64,000 nt of DNA from Tragulus kanchil (lineage: Eukaryota > Chordata > Mammalia > Artiodactyla > Tragulidae). The stretch is from the NCBI GenBank assembly GCA_022376925.1, contig JAIOJX010000032.1, positions 201,620,939 to 201,684,938 on the forward strand, in the 5' to 3' direction. A model generated the notes under the pieces. It was given only the letters and a program-made list of their open reading frames with translations. It did not search any database and was not told the origin of the DNA. Within the stretch, counting starts at the first letter, position 1. Each line of letters opens with the position of its first letter. The position numbers and the translations under genes are program-made. Below are positions 55,665 to 64,000 of the stretch, in pieces.

Positions 55665-55912
55665 GGGCTTCCCTGGTGGTCCAGTGGGTAAAGGACACCA
55701 CCTTGCAGTGCAACGGGCACTGGTTCAGTCCCTGGCCTGGGAAGGTCCCATGTCCCGGGACCGATGTCTCCAACTACTGAGCCCGAGCTCTGGAGCGCAT
55801 GCATCCAGAGCCAGTGTTCTACAGTGAGAGGCCACTGCAATGGGAGGCCTGCACATGCCAAAGAATGAAAAAGATGGATGAAAATAAGTGTAAATAAAAA
55901 GAGGCATGATGT
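55665..55912 (+). mobile_element. S-family SINE (copy at 56740-56987)
   Basis: gggcttccctggtggtccag head and gtgggtaaaggacaccacc body, tail aaataaaaagaggcatgatg. Shortened in the middle (lacks the cgtgccgcggagcggctgg block). No clear target-site duplication. Confidence 0.85.
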
Positions 55913-57854
55913 GGGAAAAGAAAAAAAAATTTTTTTTTAAGTAAAGGAAACTTAGTGCCCCTTTCTAGAAACATAATATTGCCAGTATTTTATTACTGTA
56001 TAAACCCTTAGAAACATCCCCACTTTTTCTACCATCCTAAGTGATAAAATTGTGGTTCCATGAACAACCTTCTTAATTCTTCCAATCAGCATTGAATTCT
56101 TTGAACTTCTCTGGTCTTCACAGAAGACTCCTATACACTTAAGATAATGGAGCTAGAAATCACATCTCCTAGAAAAGAAATTAATCCCAGTGCTCTCTCT
56201 TGCCTAAAAGGTAAACACACACAAACCCAAGGAACAGTAGTTTCTCCAGATGTCTTTTAGGTGTGTAAACACTCCCCGTTGGCTTTCAAAAGCAATTTTA
56301 ATTGTTGGACTAAAAAAGTCCTGCGGGTATTCTGTAACTGGTTTCTCCATGAATAAACCTACTGAGTTTTAAAGATCTGTATCTGTGTTTGAGAGTAAAT
56401 GTATCTGAGATTAGTTTTTTTCCTACTTTTCACCTGCTGTATTGTTCATGCTGTTGAAGCCCTCTAGCTGTTTCTGCTCTAGGTGTTCTTTGTGGCTGTC
56501 TCACAGGAGAGAATATTCTTTGATATTCTAGTCACTGCTTTTTGTTGTTGTTGACTTAGACAGCATGAAGCACTGAGTTTTAAGCTATGTACCCCCACCA
56601 CTCAGCTCAGTATATCCTGAGCCTTTAAATTACCTTAAGTTTCTCTGGACCTCAATTTCCTTGTTCATAAAATGAAGATAATATTTACTATGATATTCCT
56701 AGATGGATATTACTGTTTCAATTAATAATAGAAATTGGGGGGCTTCCCTGGTGGTCCAGTGGGTAAAGGACACCACCTTGCAGTGCAACGGGCACTGGTT
56801 CAGTCCCTGGCCTGGGAAGGTCCCATGTCCCGGGACCGATGTCTCCAACTACTGAGCCCGAGCTCTGGAGCGCATGCATCCAGAGCCAGTGTTCTACAGT
56901 GAGAGGCCACTGCAATGGGAGGCCTGCACATGCCAAAGAATGAAAAAGATGGATGAAAATAAGTGTAAATAAAAAGAGGCATGATGTGGGAAAAGAAAAA
57001 AAAATTTTTTTTTAAGTAAAGGAAACTTAGTGCCCCTTTCTAGAAACATAATATTGCCAGTATTTTATTACTGTATAAACCCTTAGAAACATCCCCACTT
57101 ACCAGTTTGTGTGAACTGACCAGAAACTGCTTTGTTACCTGCTGCTTGCAACACGACTTGCCAAACTGATTTTTGCCTCTGTCCTACCTTTTTTTCTTAT
57201 GAGTGTTCAATATTGCATTTATATTGTAATCTCTGATTTTTTTTTTAAGGAATCAAAATTAACAGATCCCTTGTGTGTAACTGGATTCTAAAATTCATTC
57301 ATAATAGGATAATTTTGTATAATTACAATTACCACTGGAAAAATCCCTTAGATTTTCCATAATGTACCCAGTACGAACACTGTGTACATTATATGTGACC
57401 CACTGAAAACCAGCATGTCATTTAGTAAATCCAGTAGTCAGCTTCAGCATTTGAACAGAGTGCTCTTCCTTAGTCAGTTGATGATCAGATGAAGGTGTTA
57501 GCTTGTGGTCAGGGATAGTATTTTACAAAAAGTGTATATTCAAATTGAATATGAAGTGACTTACGCTGTGGGAAATGGAGGCCAGCCAAGAGGATAGCAG
57601 GTTCCCCTCCCCCAGCCAGGCTTCCTCTGAGGATGTGCTCACGAACTCATTTGGGAGGTGGAGCGGGCTGAGCAGAATTGTTTGCAGAGTTCAGTTCTCG
57701 TTTTTATGTATGTTTATTTCTGTGAGGCACACGTAGTTGAAGATGTATACAACGCAACTCTATTCTGACACAGGAAATTATACAGCTCAAGAAAAAGGGA
57801 AGAAACCGGTGATGACTCTCCCCCAGGTTTTAGTTGTCTACCAGGTATTTTCTT

Positions 57855-58145
57855 AAGTCAGGGGTCAACCACACTATGACCTCCTGCTGGACTGCCTGTG
57901 GACTAATTTACGTTTTTAAATGGGAGAAGACTAAAAGAATAATATTAGTGGCAAATGAAAACTACATTAAATTGTCCATAAATAGTTTAATTGGAATACA
58001 GCCACACTAGTTCATTTACTGATTATCTGTGGTTGCTTGCATGTTCAAATGACAGTTGACTAATTGTAACAGAGACCACGTAGCCTACAAAGTCTGAAAG
58101 ATATGATCCAGCCTCAAGGGCAAAGGTTTGCCAATACGTGGAAAG
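57855..58145 (+). mobile_element. Probable hAT-type DNA transposon relic
   Basis: aggggtcaaccacactatga, ttggaatacagccacactag and acagagaccacgtagcctac, with gcaaaggtttgcca at the end, follow the order of a common mammalian nonautonomous DNA transposon. The family name is not certain to me. Confidence 0.5.
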
Positions 58146-58298
58146 GAATCCAGACCCCTCAAGGGACCTGAAACCAAGAGAAAGAATTTTTGTTTTATTA
58201 TTTTATGTTAATTTCTGTATTTTTTTCTGTATTATTTTATACCAAGATAGATAGTCAGTGTGATCTAGGATATATGTGGTATCAAGAGTGGAGTCAGG

Positions 58299-58455
58299 AC
58301 TTCCCTGGTGGCCCAGTCGTTAAAACTGTGCTGCCGATACAGGGGGCCTGGGTTTGATCCCTGGCCAGGGAACTAGATCCCACAGGCCAAAACTAAGAGT
58401 TGATATCCCATAACTCAGATCTGGCACAGTCAAATAAATAAATAAAACTAAATAA
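58299..58455 (+). mobile_element. CHR-type SINE
   Basis: acttccctggtggcccagtc head, ggtttgatccctggccaggg, and a tail of repeated aataaataaa. Preceded by AGAGTGGAGTCAGG (58285-58298) and followed by AGAATGGAGTCAGG (58456-58469), an imperfect target-site duplication. Confidence 0.88.
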
Positions 58456-58469
58456 AGAATGGAGTCAGG

Positions 58470-58794
58470 GGCTTCCCTGGTGGTCCAGTGGGTAAGGACA
58501 CCGCCTTGCAGTGCAAGGGGCGCCGGTTCAACCCCTGGCCTGGGAAGATCCCACGTGCCGCGGAGCGGCTGGACTGATGTGTCCAATTACCGAGCCGGAG
58601 CTCTGGAGCGCATGCGCCCAGAGCCGGCGCTCTGCGGCAACAGAGGCCACCATGATGGGAGGCCCACACCAGACAAAGAACAAAGACGGATGAAAACAGA
58701 TAAATGAAAGACCAATAGAAGAGGCCTGCCTGCCCTCCTCCCTCCCCAACCCGCTCCCCCTCCACAAAAAAAAAAGTTAAAAAAAAAAAAAAAA
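58470..58794 (+). mobile_element. S-family SINE, gac subfamily, long form
   Basis: Near-consensus copy: gtaaggacaccgccttgcag, gccggttcaacccctggcct, then accaatagaagaggcctgcc, and a pyrimidine-rich 3' end (ctcctccctccccaacccgc) with A runs. It has AGAATGGAGTCAGG on its left and AGAGTAGAGCCAGG at 58795-58808 on its right. Confidence 0.93.
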
Positions 58795-59469
58795 AGAGTA
58801 GAGCCAGGAATGTTAGGTCTGTGGAGATGGGCACTCCAGCACTCTGTAAGTAGAACATAACTGGCTATAACCTCTAATAGAGGCTGAGTTTGGCATCATG
58901 TAACCTGGGATTAATTCTCCATCCCAGTTTGACCAGAGCAGCCCTGAAAGGTGTTCCCTTTTCCTCAGCTGTGTTCTGATTTCCTGTTGTATGTTCATCC
59001 TAATTATGTTCTAACATGTGTACCACTTGATCCAACACATTTCACTTATATTTGAGTCTAAGGAGGTAATTAGAGCTGTCTGGAAGATGTTTGTATAAGA
59101 ATATAATAGTGAAAGTTTGAAATAAACTCAATATCCAGAGACGGGAGTTGGTTGATTAAATTCATGTATGTGTTCAACAAATGGATTTTGAGCAATGTTC
59201 TTTGATTGCACAAAGCACTTGCTCTGTGGTGCTTATATCCTCGTGAAAATGACATAACCATACAGTGGAGAGCCACGGCCATTAAAGGTCATGTTTTGGA
59301 AGAACAAGTAGAGATATGAGGAAATGCTTGTATTTAATTGGAAAATCCAGTTATGAAACCATGCATAGCAACCTAATTCTGTCTGGATTGTTTACATATT
59401 TTTTTAAAAATGTGTCCACCAAAGTGTGAATGATGGTGGGATTATAATTGATGTTTCTTTTATTTGTGC

Positions 59470-61684
59470 CTTTCTTTATTTCTAATTTTTTAATTGAAAA
59501 TATTTAAAAATCATTTTGAAATAAGGAATGCATGCTTGAATTTTGATTAAAAAAAATTATCTTACCTAGTACTTCTGCCTCTGCTTAAAATATATTAGAA
59601 GACAAATCCAGGAATATCAACATTGTCTAACAAGAGGAGCTTCTTAGATGAAACTGTTTTATGTAATAAGATACTATATAACCACTATCATTCACATTTT
59701 AGAGCTCTGTTCAGGGATCAGAAGAAATGCTCAAGATGTTAACTGAGAAACAGCTTAAAATCTGTATGCACAAGCATTTTACCAGTATTTTTTATATACA
59801 GTTTGTACATGCACAAAAATGGCTGGAGGGTTATAATATTCTTATAAAGTTTCTATAGTCAGCATAAATTGCTCTTTTGAAGAAGGCTTTGTGGTGCTTT
59901 TTGGAAGAGGGAAGGTAAGGTCCACACTGCACTCAGCAGCAGCAGCTTTGTAAAGTCTCCACTCACCTTGCTAACTGCCCTCATCAGCTCCATTCCAGTC
60001 TGAGGTCCACTCATCTTGCTCAGATGGATCTTCTCACTCCTGTTTGCTTACTATTTCAGTAGAGGCGCTTTGCCTGTTTCTAGTACTCTGCATTGGACTT
60101 TTCCTAAAGGCCACAGTGAGACAGATGCGTTCAAGAAACAGATTCACCAAAAATTGGCTTGCCATGTTCTGGTTTTCCCAATTCCTTTTTCTCTAAGATA
60201 GACCGTAAAAAAATCTGCAATGCAGTAGACCCAGGTTTAATCCCTGGGTCAGGAAGATACCCTGGAGAAGAGAATGGCTACTCCAGTATTCTTGCCTGGA
60301 GAATTCCATGGACAGGGGAGCCTGGCAGGCTACAGTACATAGGGTCACAAGGAGTTGGACACAACTGAGCAACTAACACTTTACTTTCAAGCTGGTCTTA
60401 CTCCTTTTCTGTTTTTCCTTAATCTAAAAGGTTGGTTTATTAGAGTAAGGAATAATAAAACAAAACCCTAATACTCTAGGTAGAATTTACTAAGGCAAGT
60501 TAGGCTGGTAATGAAGTGGAAAGAAGTCTGAGGAATGATTATCGATTTCACCGTGAGTTAAGGGCTTTGGGGGATTATAATTACTTTACTTTCTTTATTT
60601 CTAATTTTTTAATTGAAAATATTTAAAAATCATTTTGAAATAAGGAATGCATGCTTGAATTTTGATTAAAAAAAATTATCTTACCTAGTACTTCTGCCTC
60701 TGCTTAAAATATATTAGAAGACAAATCCAGGAATATCAACATTGTCTAACAAGAGGAGCTTCTTAGATGAAACTGTTTTATGTAATAAGATACTATATAA
60801 CCACTATCATTCACATTTTAGAGCTCTGTTCAGGGATCAGAAGAAATGCTCAAGATGTTAACTGAGAAACAGCTTAAAATCTGTATGCACAAGCATTTTA
60901 CCAGTATTTTTTATATACAGTTTGTACATGCACAAAAATGGCTGGAGGGTTATAATATTCTTATAAAGTTTCTATAGTCAGCATAAATTGCTCTTTTGAA
61001 GAAGGCTTTGTGGTGCTTTTTGGAAGAGGGAAGGTAAGGTCCACACTGCACTCAGCAGCAGCAGCTTTGTAAAGTCTCCACTCACCTTGCTAACTGCCCT
61101 CATCAGCTCCATTCCAGTCTGAGGTCCACTCATCTTGCTCAGATGGATCTTCTCACTCCTGTTTGCTTACTATTTCAGTAGAGGCGCTTTGCCTGTTTCT
61201 AGTACTCTGCATTGGACTTTTCCTAAAGGCCACAGTGAGACAGATGCGTTCAAGAAACAGATTCACCAAAAATTGGCTTGCCATGTTCTGGTTTTCCCAA
61301 TTCCTTTTCTCTAAGATAGACCGTAAAAAAATCTGCAATGCAGTAGACCCAGGTTTAATCCCTGGGTCAGGAAGATACCCTGGAGAAGAGAATGGCTACT
61401 CCAGTATTCTTGCCTGGAGAATTCCATGGACAGGGGAGCCTGGCAGGCTACAGTACATAGGGTCACAAGGAGTTGGACACAACTGAGCAACTAACACTTT
61501 ACTTTCAAGCTGGTCTTACTCCTTTTCTGTTTTTCCTTAATCTAAAAGGTTGGTTTATTAGAGTAAGGAATAATAAAACAAAACCCTAATACTCTAGGTA
61601 GAATTTACTAAGGCAAGTTAGGCTGGTAATGAAGTGGAAAGAAGTCTGAGGAATGATTATCGATTTCACCGTGAGTTAAGGGCT
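59470..61684 (+). repeat. Direct duplication D17 (period 1119)
   Basis: Copy 1 59470-60566, copy 2 60589-61684. Copy 1 ends agggct followed by a short divergent stretch (ttggggga), while copy 2 continues agggctggcgga into unique sequence. One interior homopolymer differs (ccttttttctc versus ccttttctc). Confidence 0.92.
60212..60385 (+). mobile_element. BovA2-type SINE, 5'-truncated (copy at 61331-61503)
   Basis: gtttaatccctgggtcagga, ctccagtattcttgcctgga, gaattccatggacaggggag and ttggacacaactgagcaact are standard BovA2 landmarks. Duplicated by D17. Confidence 0.9.
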
Positions 61685-61837
61685 GGCGGACTTTGGCAGG
61701 AAAGAGACCTCATCTGTTTTCTCCGGCTTCAAAGATTACAGTGGAAAAGCAATGCACATATAGTTTCTTAGCCTGGTAGTAAATGTTTACTGACATTCCT
61801 TTGATCAGTTATCCTATCCAAATTTTCTTTCAAACTA

Positions 61838-62190
61838 TGGTGCTGGAAGAGACTCTTGAGAGTCCCTTGGACACGAAGATCAAATCAGTCAGTTCTAAAG
61901 GAAATCAACCCTGAATATTCATTGGAAGGACTGATGCTGAAGCTGAAGCTCCAATACGTTGGCCACCTGATGCAAAGAGCTGACTCACTGGAAAAGTCCC
62001 TAATGCTGGGGAAAATTGAGGGCAATAGGAGAAGGGGGTGACAGAAGATGAGATGGTCAGATGGCATCACTGACTCAATGGACATAAATTTGCGCAAACT
62101 CTGGGAGATAGTGAAGGACAGGGAAGCCTGGCGAGCTGCAATCCATGGGGTCACAAAGAGTTGGACACGACTGAGCAACTGAACAACAAA
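61838..62190 (+). mobile_element. BovB LINE 3' end
   Basis: Sense orientation; the frame 61856-62041 encodes the recognisable C-terminal part of the BovB reverse transcriptase (RRSNQSVLKEINPEYSLEGL, LQYVGHLMQRADSLEKSLML), then stops early where the family continues. The 3' end (gttggacacgactgagcaac) is intact. A strong ruminant or RTE-clade marker. Confidence 0.95.
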
Positions 62191-62317
62191 CCAAATTTGA
62201 GCCCTCATGAAGATGAGTTTGTTGACTGTCGATTAGGTTTACTGGTAAAACAGATTTCTGACTAAGATGATATGGAAGATGGAAAGCAAAATAGAGTGGT
62301 TATCAGGAAAGCTAAAA

Positions 62318-62455
62318 TTTTTAACTTTTTTTCTTTTTGGTCATGGTCACACCACATGGCTTCCAGGATCTTTGTTCCTCGACCAGAGATCAGCCCCATG
62401 CCCCCTGCAGTAGAGGTGCAGAGCTGCAACCACAGGACCGCCAGGGAGCTCCCCA
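62318..62455 (-). mobile_element. CHR-type SINE
   Basis: ttttggtcatggtcacacca, gttcctcgaccagagatcag and ggaccgccagggagctccc, reverse orientation, diverged. Confidence 0.75.
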
Positions 62456-62917
62456 GGAACGCTAAATTTTAATAATGTGTCCACAGTTAGCTGTGTGACC
62501 TTGAATAAGTCACTCCACTGAGCCTCCATTAACCTTTTTTGAGCAACCCGGTTTTCTCAGCTTCAAGGAAGTTTGACCAGGTAGTGTTATCTACTAGCTC
62601 TGCAATGTTATTTTTCTAAAGTGACAAATTAATCTCAGAAAGAGTTTGGATAAACAGTTAGCACCTCCACCCAGTAAGCGAAACTGTTGGTAAGGAAATC
62701 AAGTGCTAATGAAGGGGAAAGGGATGGTGGGGAGGGACTAGGAGAATTCAAATGAAAGCAGTGAGGTGTAAGTAAATGAGACATTTGTGCCCAGCTATTT
62801 GGAAAAATTAAGGAGATTATAATCTCTTGACTTTTCTTGTACTTCCACTCTATTTCTAATCCCACAATAAATATTGACTGTACTTTCAAAGTGGCCAGAA
62901 TCTAATCGCTTTTTTTT

Positions 62918-63234
62918 TTTTTTTGACTATTCTGGGTTTTCATTGCTGCCACAGGCTCTTCTCTGATTGCAGGGAGTGGGGGCTACTCTCTAGTTGAGGT
63001 GAGAAGGCTTCTTGTTGTGGTGACTTCCCTTGTTGTGGAACTCAGGCCCTAGGGCACATGGACTTCAGTAGTTGTGGCACATGGGCTCTGAGGCTCTAGA
63101 GCACAGGCTCAATAGTTGTGGCTCACGGGCTTAGTTGCTCCGCAGCATTTGGGATCTTCCCAGATCAGGGTTTGAACTCATGTCTCCTGCACTGGCAGGC
63201 GAAACTCTCTACCACTGAGCCATCAGGGAAGCCC
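62918..63234 (-). mobile_element. CHR-type SINE, near full length
   Basis: gactattctgggttttcatt, ttgcagggagtgggggctac, ggctctgaggctctagagca and ctgagccatcagggaagccc in reverse orientation. Confidence 0.88.
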
Positions 63235-63374
63235 CTAATCACTTCTTTTTTGCCTGTTAGTACCCTGACCCAAGCTACTATCATCTGTCAGCTGGACTAT
63301 TGCCACGGGCTCCTTCCATGCTCCTCCCCACCCTCTATCCCTATCATTTATTCTTACTTTATTCTTTTTTAATA

Positions 63375-63608
63375 TGTATTTATTTGACTGCATCAGGTCT
63401 TAGTTGCAGCACACAGGATCTTGGTTGAGTTTTGAAGATCTTTGATGGCAGCACACAAACTCCAGTTGTGGCTCAGGGGCTCCATAGTTGCAGCTCGCAG
63501 GCTTAGTTTGCTCCTCAGTATGTGGGGTCTTAGTTCCCAGAGCAAGGGTCAACCTGAATCCCCTGCATTACAAGGCAGATTCTTACCACTGGACCACCAG
63601 GACGCTCC
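63375..63608 (-). mobile_element. CHR-type SINE
   Basis: gactgcatcaggtcttagtt, ttgatggcagcacacaaact, ctcctcagtatgtggggtct and actggaccaccaggacgctc in reverse orientation. Confidence 0.8.
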
Positions 63609-64000
63609 CTCAGTTTACTGATGACGCCTGCAGCAGCTCTTGTCACTCTGGTGCTCCAAACTTTCTAATGCCACCTCTTGCACTGAGCAAAAGCCAAATC
63701 CCTTTTCGATGCCTACCAGGCTGTCCCTCGTCTGGCCTCCCATTTCCTCTTGGAATTCTCACCCACTCTATTCAAGCCACACTGGCCTCCTTGCTGCTTC
63801 TCAGAACAGACTAAGCATATACACCTGCCCTTTGAACTGGACTGTGCTTTGCCTAAAACACTCTGCCCTCACTTCAAAGAAATCAGAATCACCTGGGGGA
63901 GGCCAGCCTTCACTGCCCTCTTCAAAATCTCAGTCTCACTGAGACTCATCCTCTTTCCCACACTCTATTTTCCATAGCATTTATGACCTAAAACTGCATT

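Larger units (their letters stand above)
54949..57098 (+). repeat. Direct duplication D16 (period 1075), contains ALKBH1 3'UTR end
   Basis: Copy 1 about 54949-56022, copy 2 about 56026-57098. It doubles the ALKBH1 poly(A) region and an S-family SINE. Copy 2 begins with three bases fewer (catcctaagtg against catcctatctagtg). Confidence 0.93.
55301..64000. other. Intergenic region downstream of ALKBH1
   Basis: No exon recognised. It contains SINEs, BovB and BovA2 elements, a hAT relic and duplications D16 and D17. 57100-57850, 58810-59470 and 62460-62890 are plain AT-rich sequence in which I see nothing specific. The last 400 bases (63600-64000) have open frames but nothing recognisable. In other mammals SPTLC2 would be the next gene; none of it is seen here. 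Confidence 0.75.

Noticed and set aside
1..61684. The ~1.1 kb repeats as a biological tandem-repeat or amplification system
   Set aside because: Each pair duplicates different local sequence, exons are broken, edges are error-rich and size is uniform; assembly artefact fits better.

Overview
The window is nuclear DNA of a mammal, almost certainly a ruminant. It has sparse exons with canonical GT-AG junctions, long AT-rich introns, BovB LINE 3' ends, BovA2-type and CHR-type tRNA-derived SINEs, L1 fragments and MIRs. Three genes are recognisable, in the order and orientation known for the mammalian SNW1-SLIRP-ALKBH1 cluster (human 14q24). They are the last four exons of SNW1 (+, 4026-14535), all four coding exons of SLIRP (-, 24622 down to 15059; 111 aa) and all six coding exons of ALKBH1 (+, 24730-54583; 389 aa). 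No prokaryotic gene, CRISPR array or operon is present.

Layout: 1-4025 is a SNW1 intron; 4026-14535 holds the SNW1 3' exons; SNW1 and SLIRP converge tail to tail near 15.0 kb with poly(A) signals on opposite strands about 35 bp apart. SLIRP runs leftward from 24.6 kb, and its start codon lies 107 bp from that of ALKBH1 across a GC-rich bidirectional promoter. ALKBH1 exons follow at 24.7, 26.5, 35.4, 48.4, 50.8/52.0 and 54.2 kb, with the 3'UTR ending near 55.3 kb. From 55.3 kb to the end I see only intergenic repeats.

The dominant anomaly is a set of 17 direct duplications, each with a period of about 1.06-1.19 kb, scattered over 1-61.7 kb. They cut through SINEs, introns, an LTR and exons. 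They duplicate one SNW1 exon, one SLIRP exon, ALKBH1 exons 5 and 6 and the ALKBH1 3'UTR. Copies are near-identical, but differences cluster at the junction-side end of one copy (homopolymer changes, small deletions, scrambled bases). One ALKBH1 exon 5 copy has lost 1 and 9 bases and one exon 6 copy is scrambled, while an intact copy of each lies nearby. Uniform size, arbitrary breakpoints and error-rich edges fit unmerged overlapping contig or read ends (false duplication) far better than biology. With one good copy chosen at each locus, all three genes read through without damage.

The second notable feature is a tRNA-derived SINE family with at least 14 independent insertions here, many with clear target-site duplications. 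Linked diagnostic bases split it into two subfamilies, and some members carry a pyrimidine-rich 3' extension. I found no convincing novel biological system; the best second-look items are the duplication pattern, the SINE family, the symmetric SLIRP/ALKBH1 promoter and the tiny last SNW1 intron.
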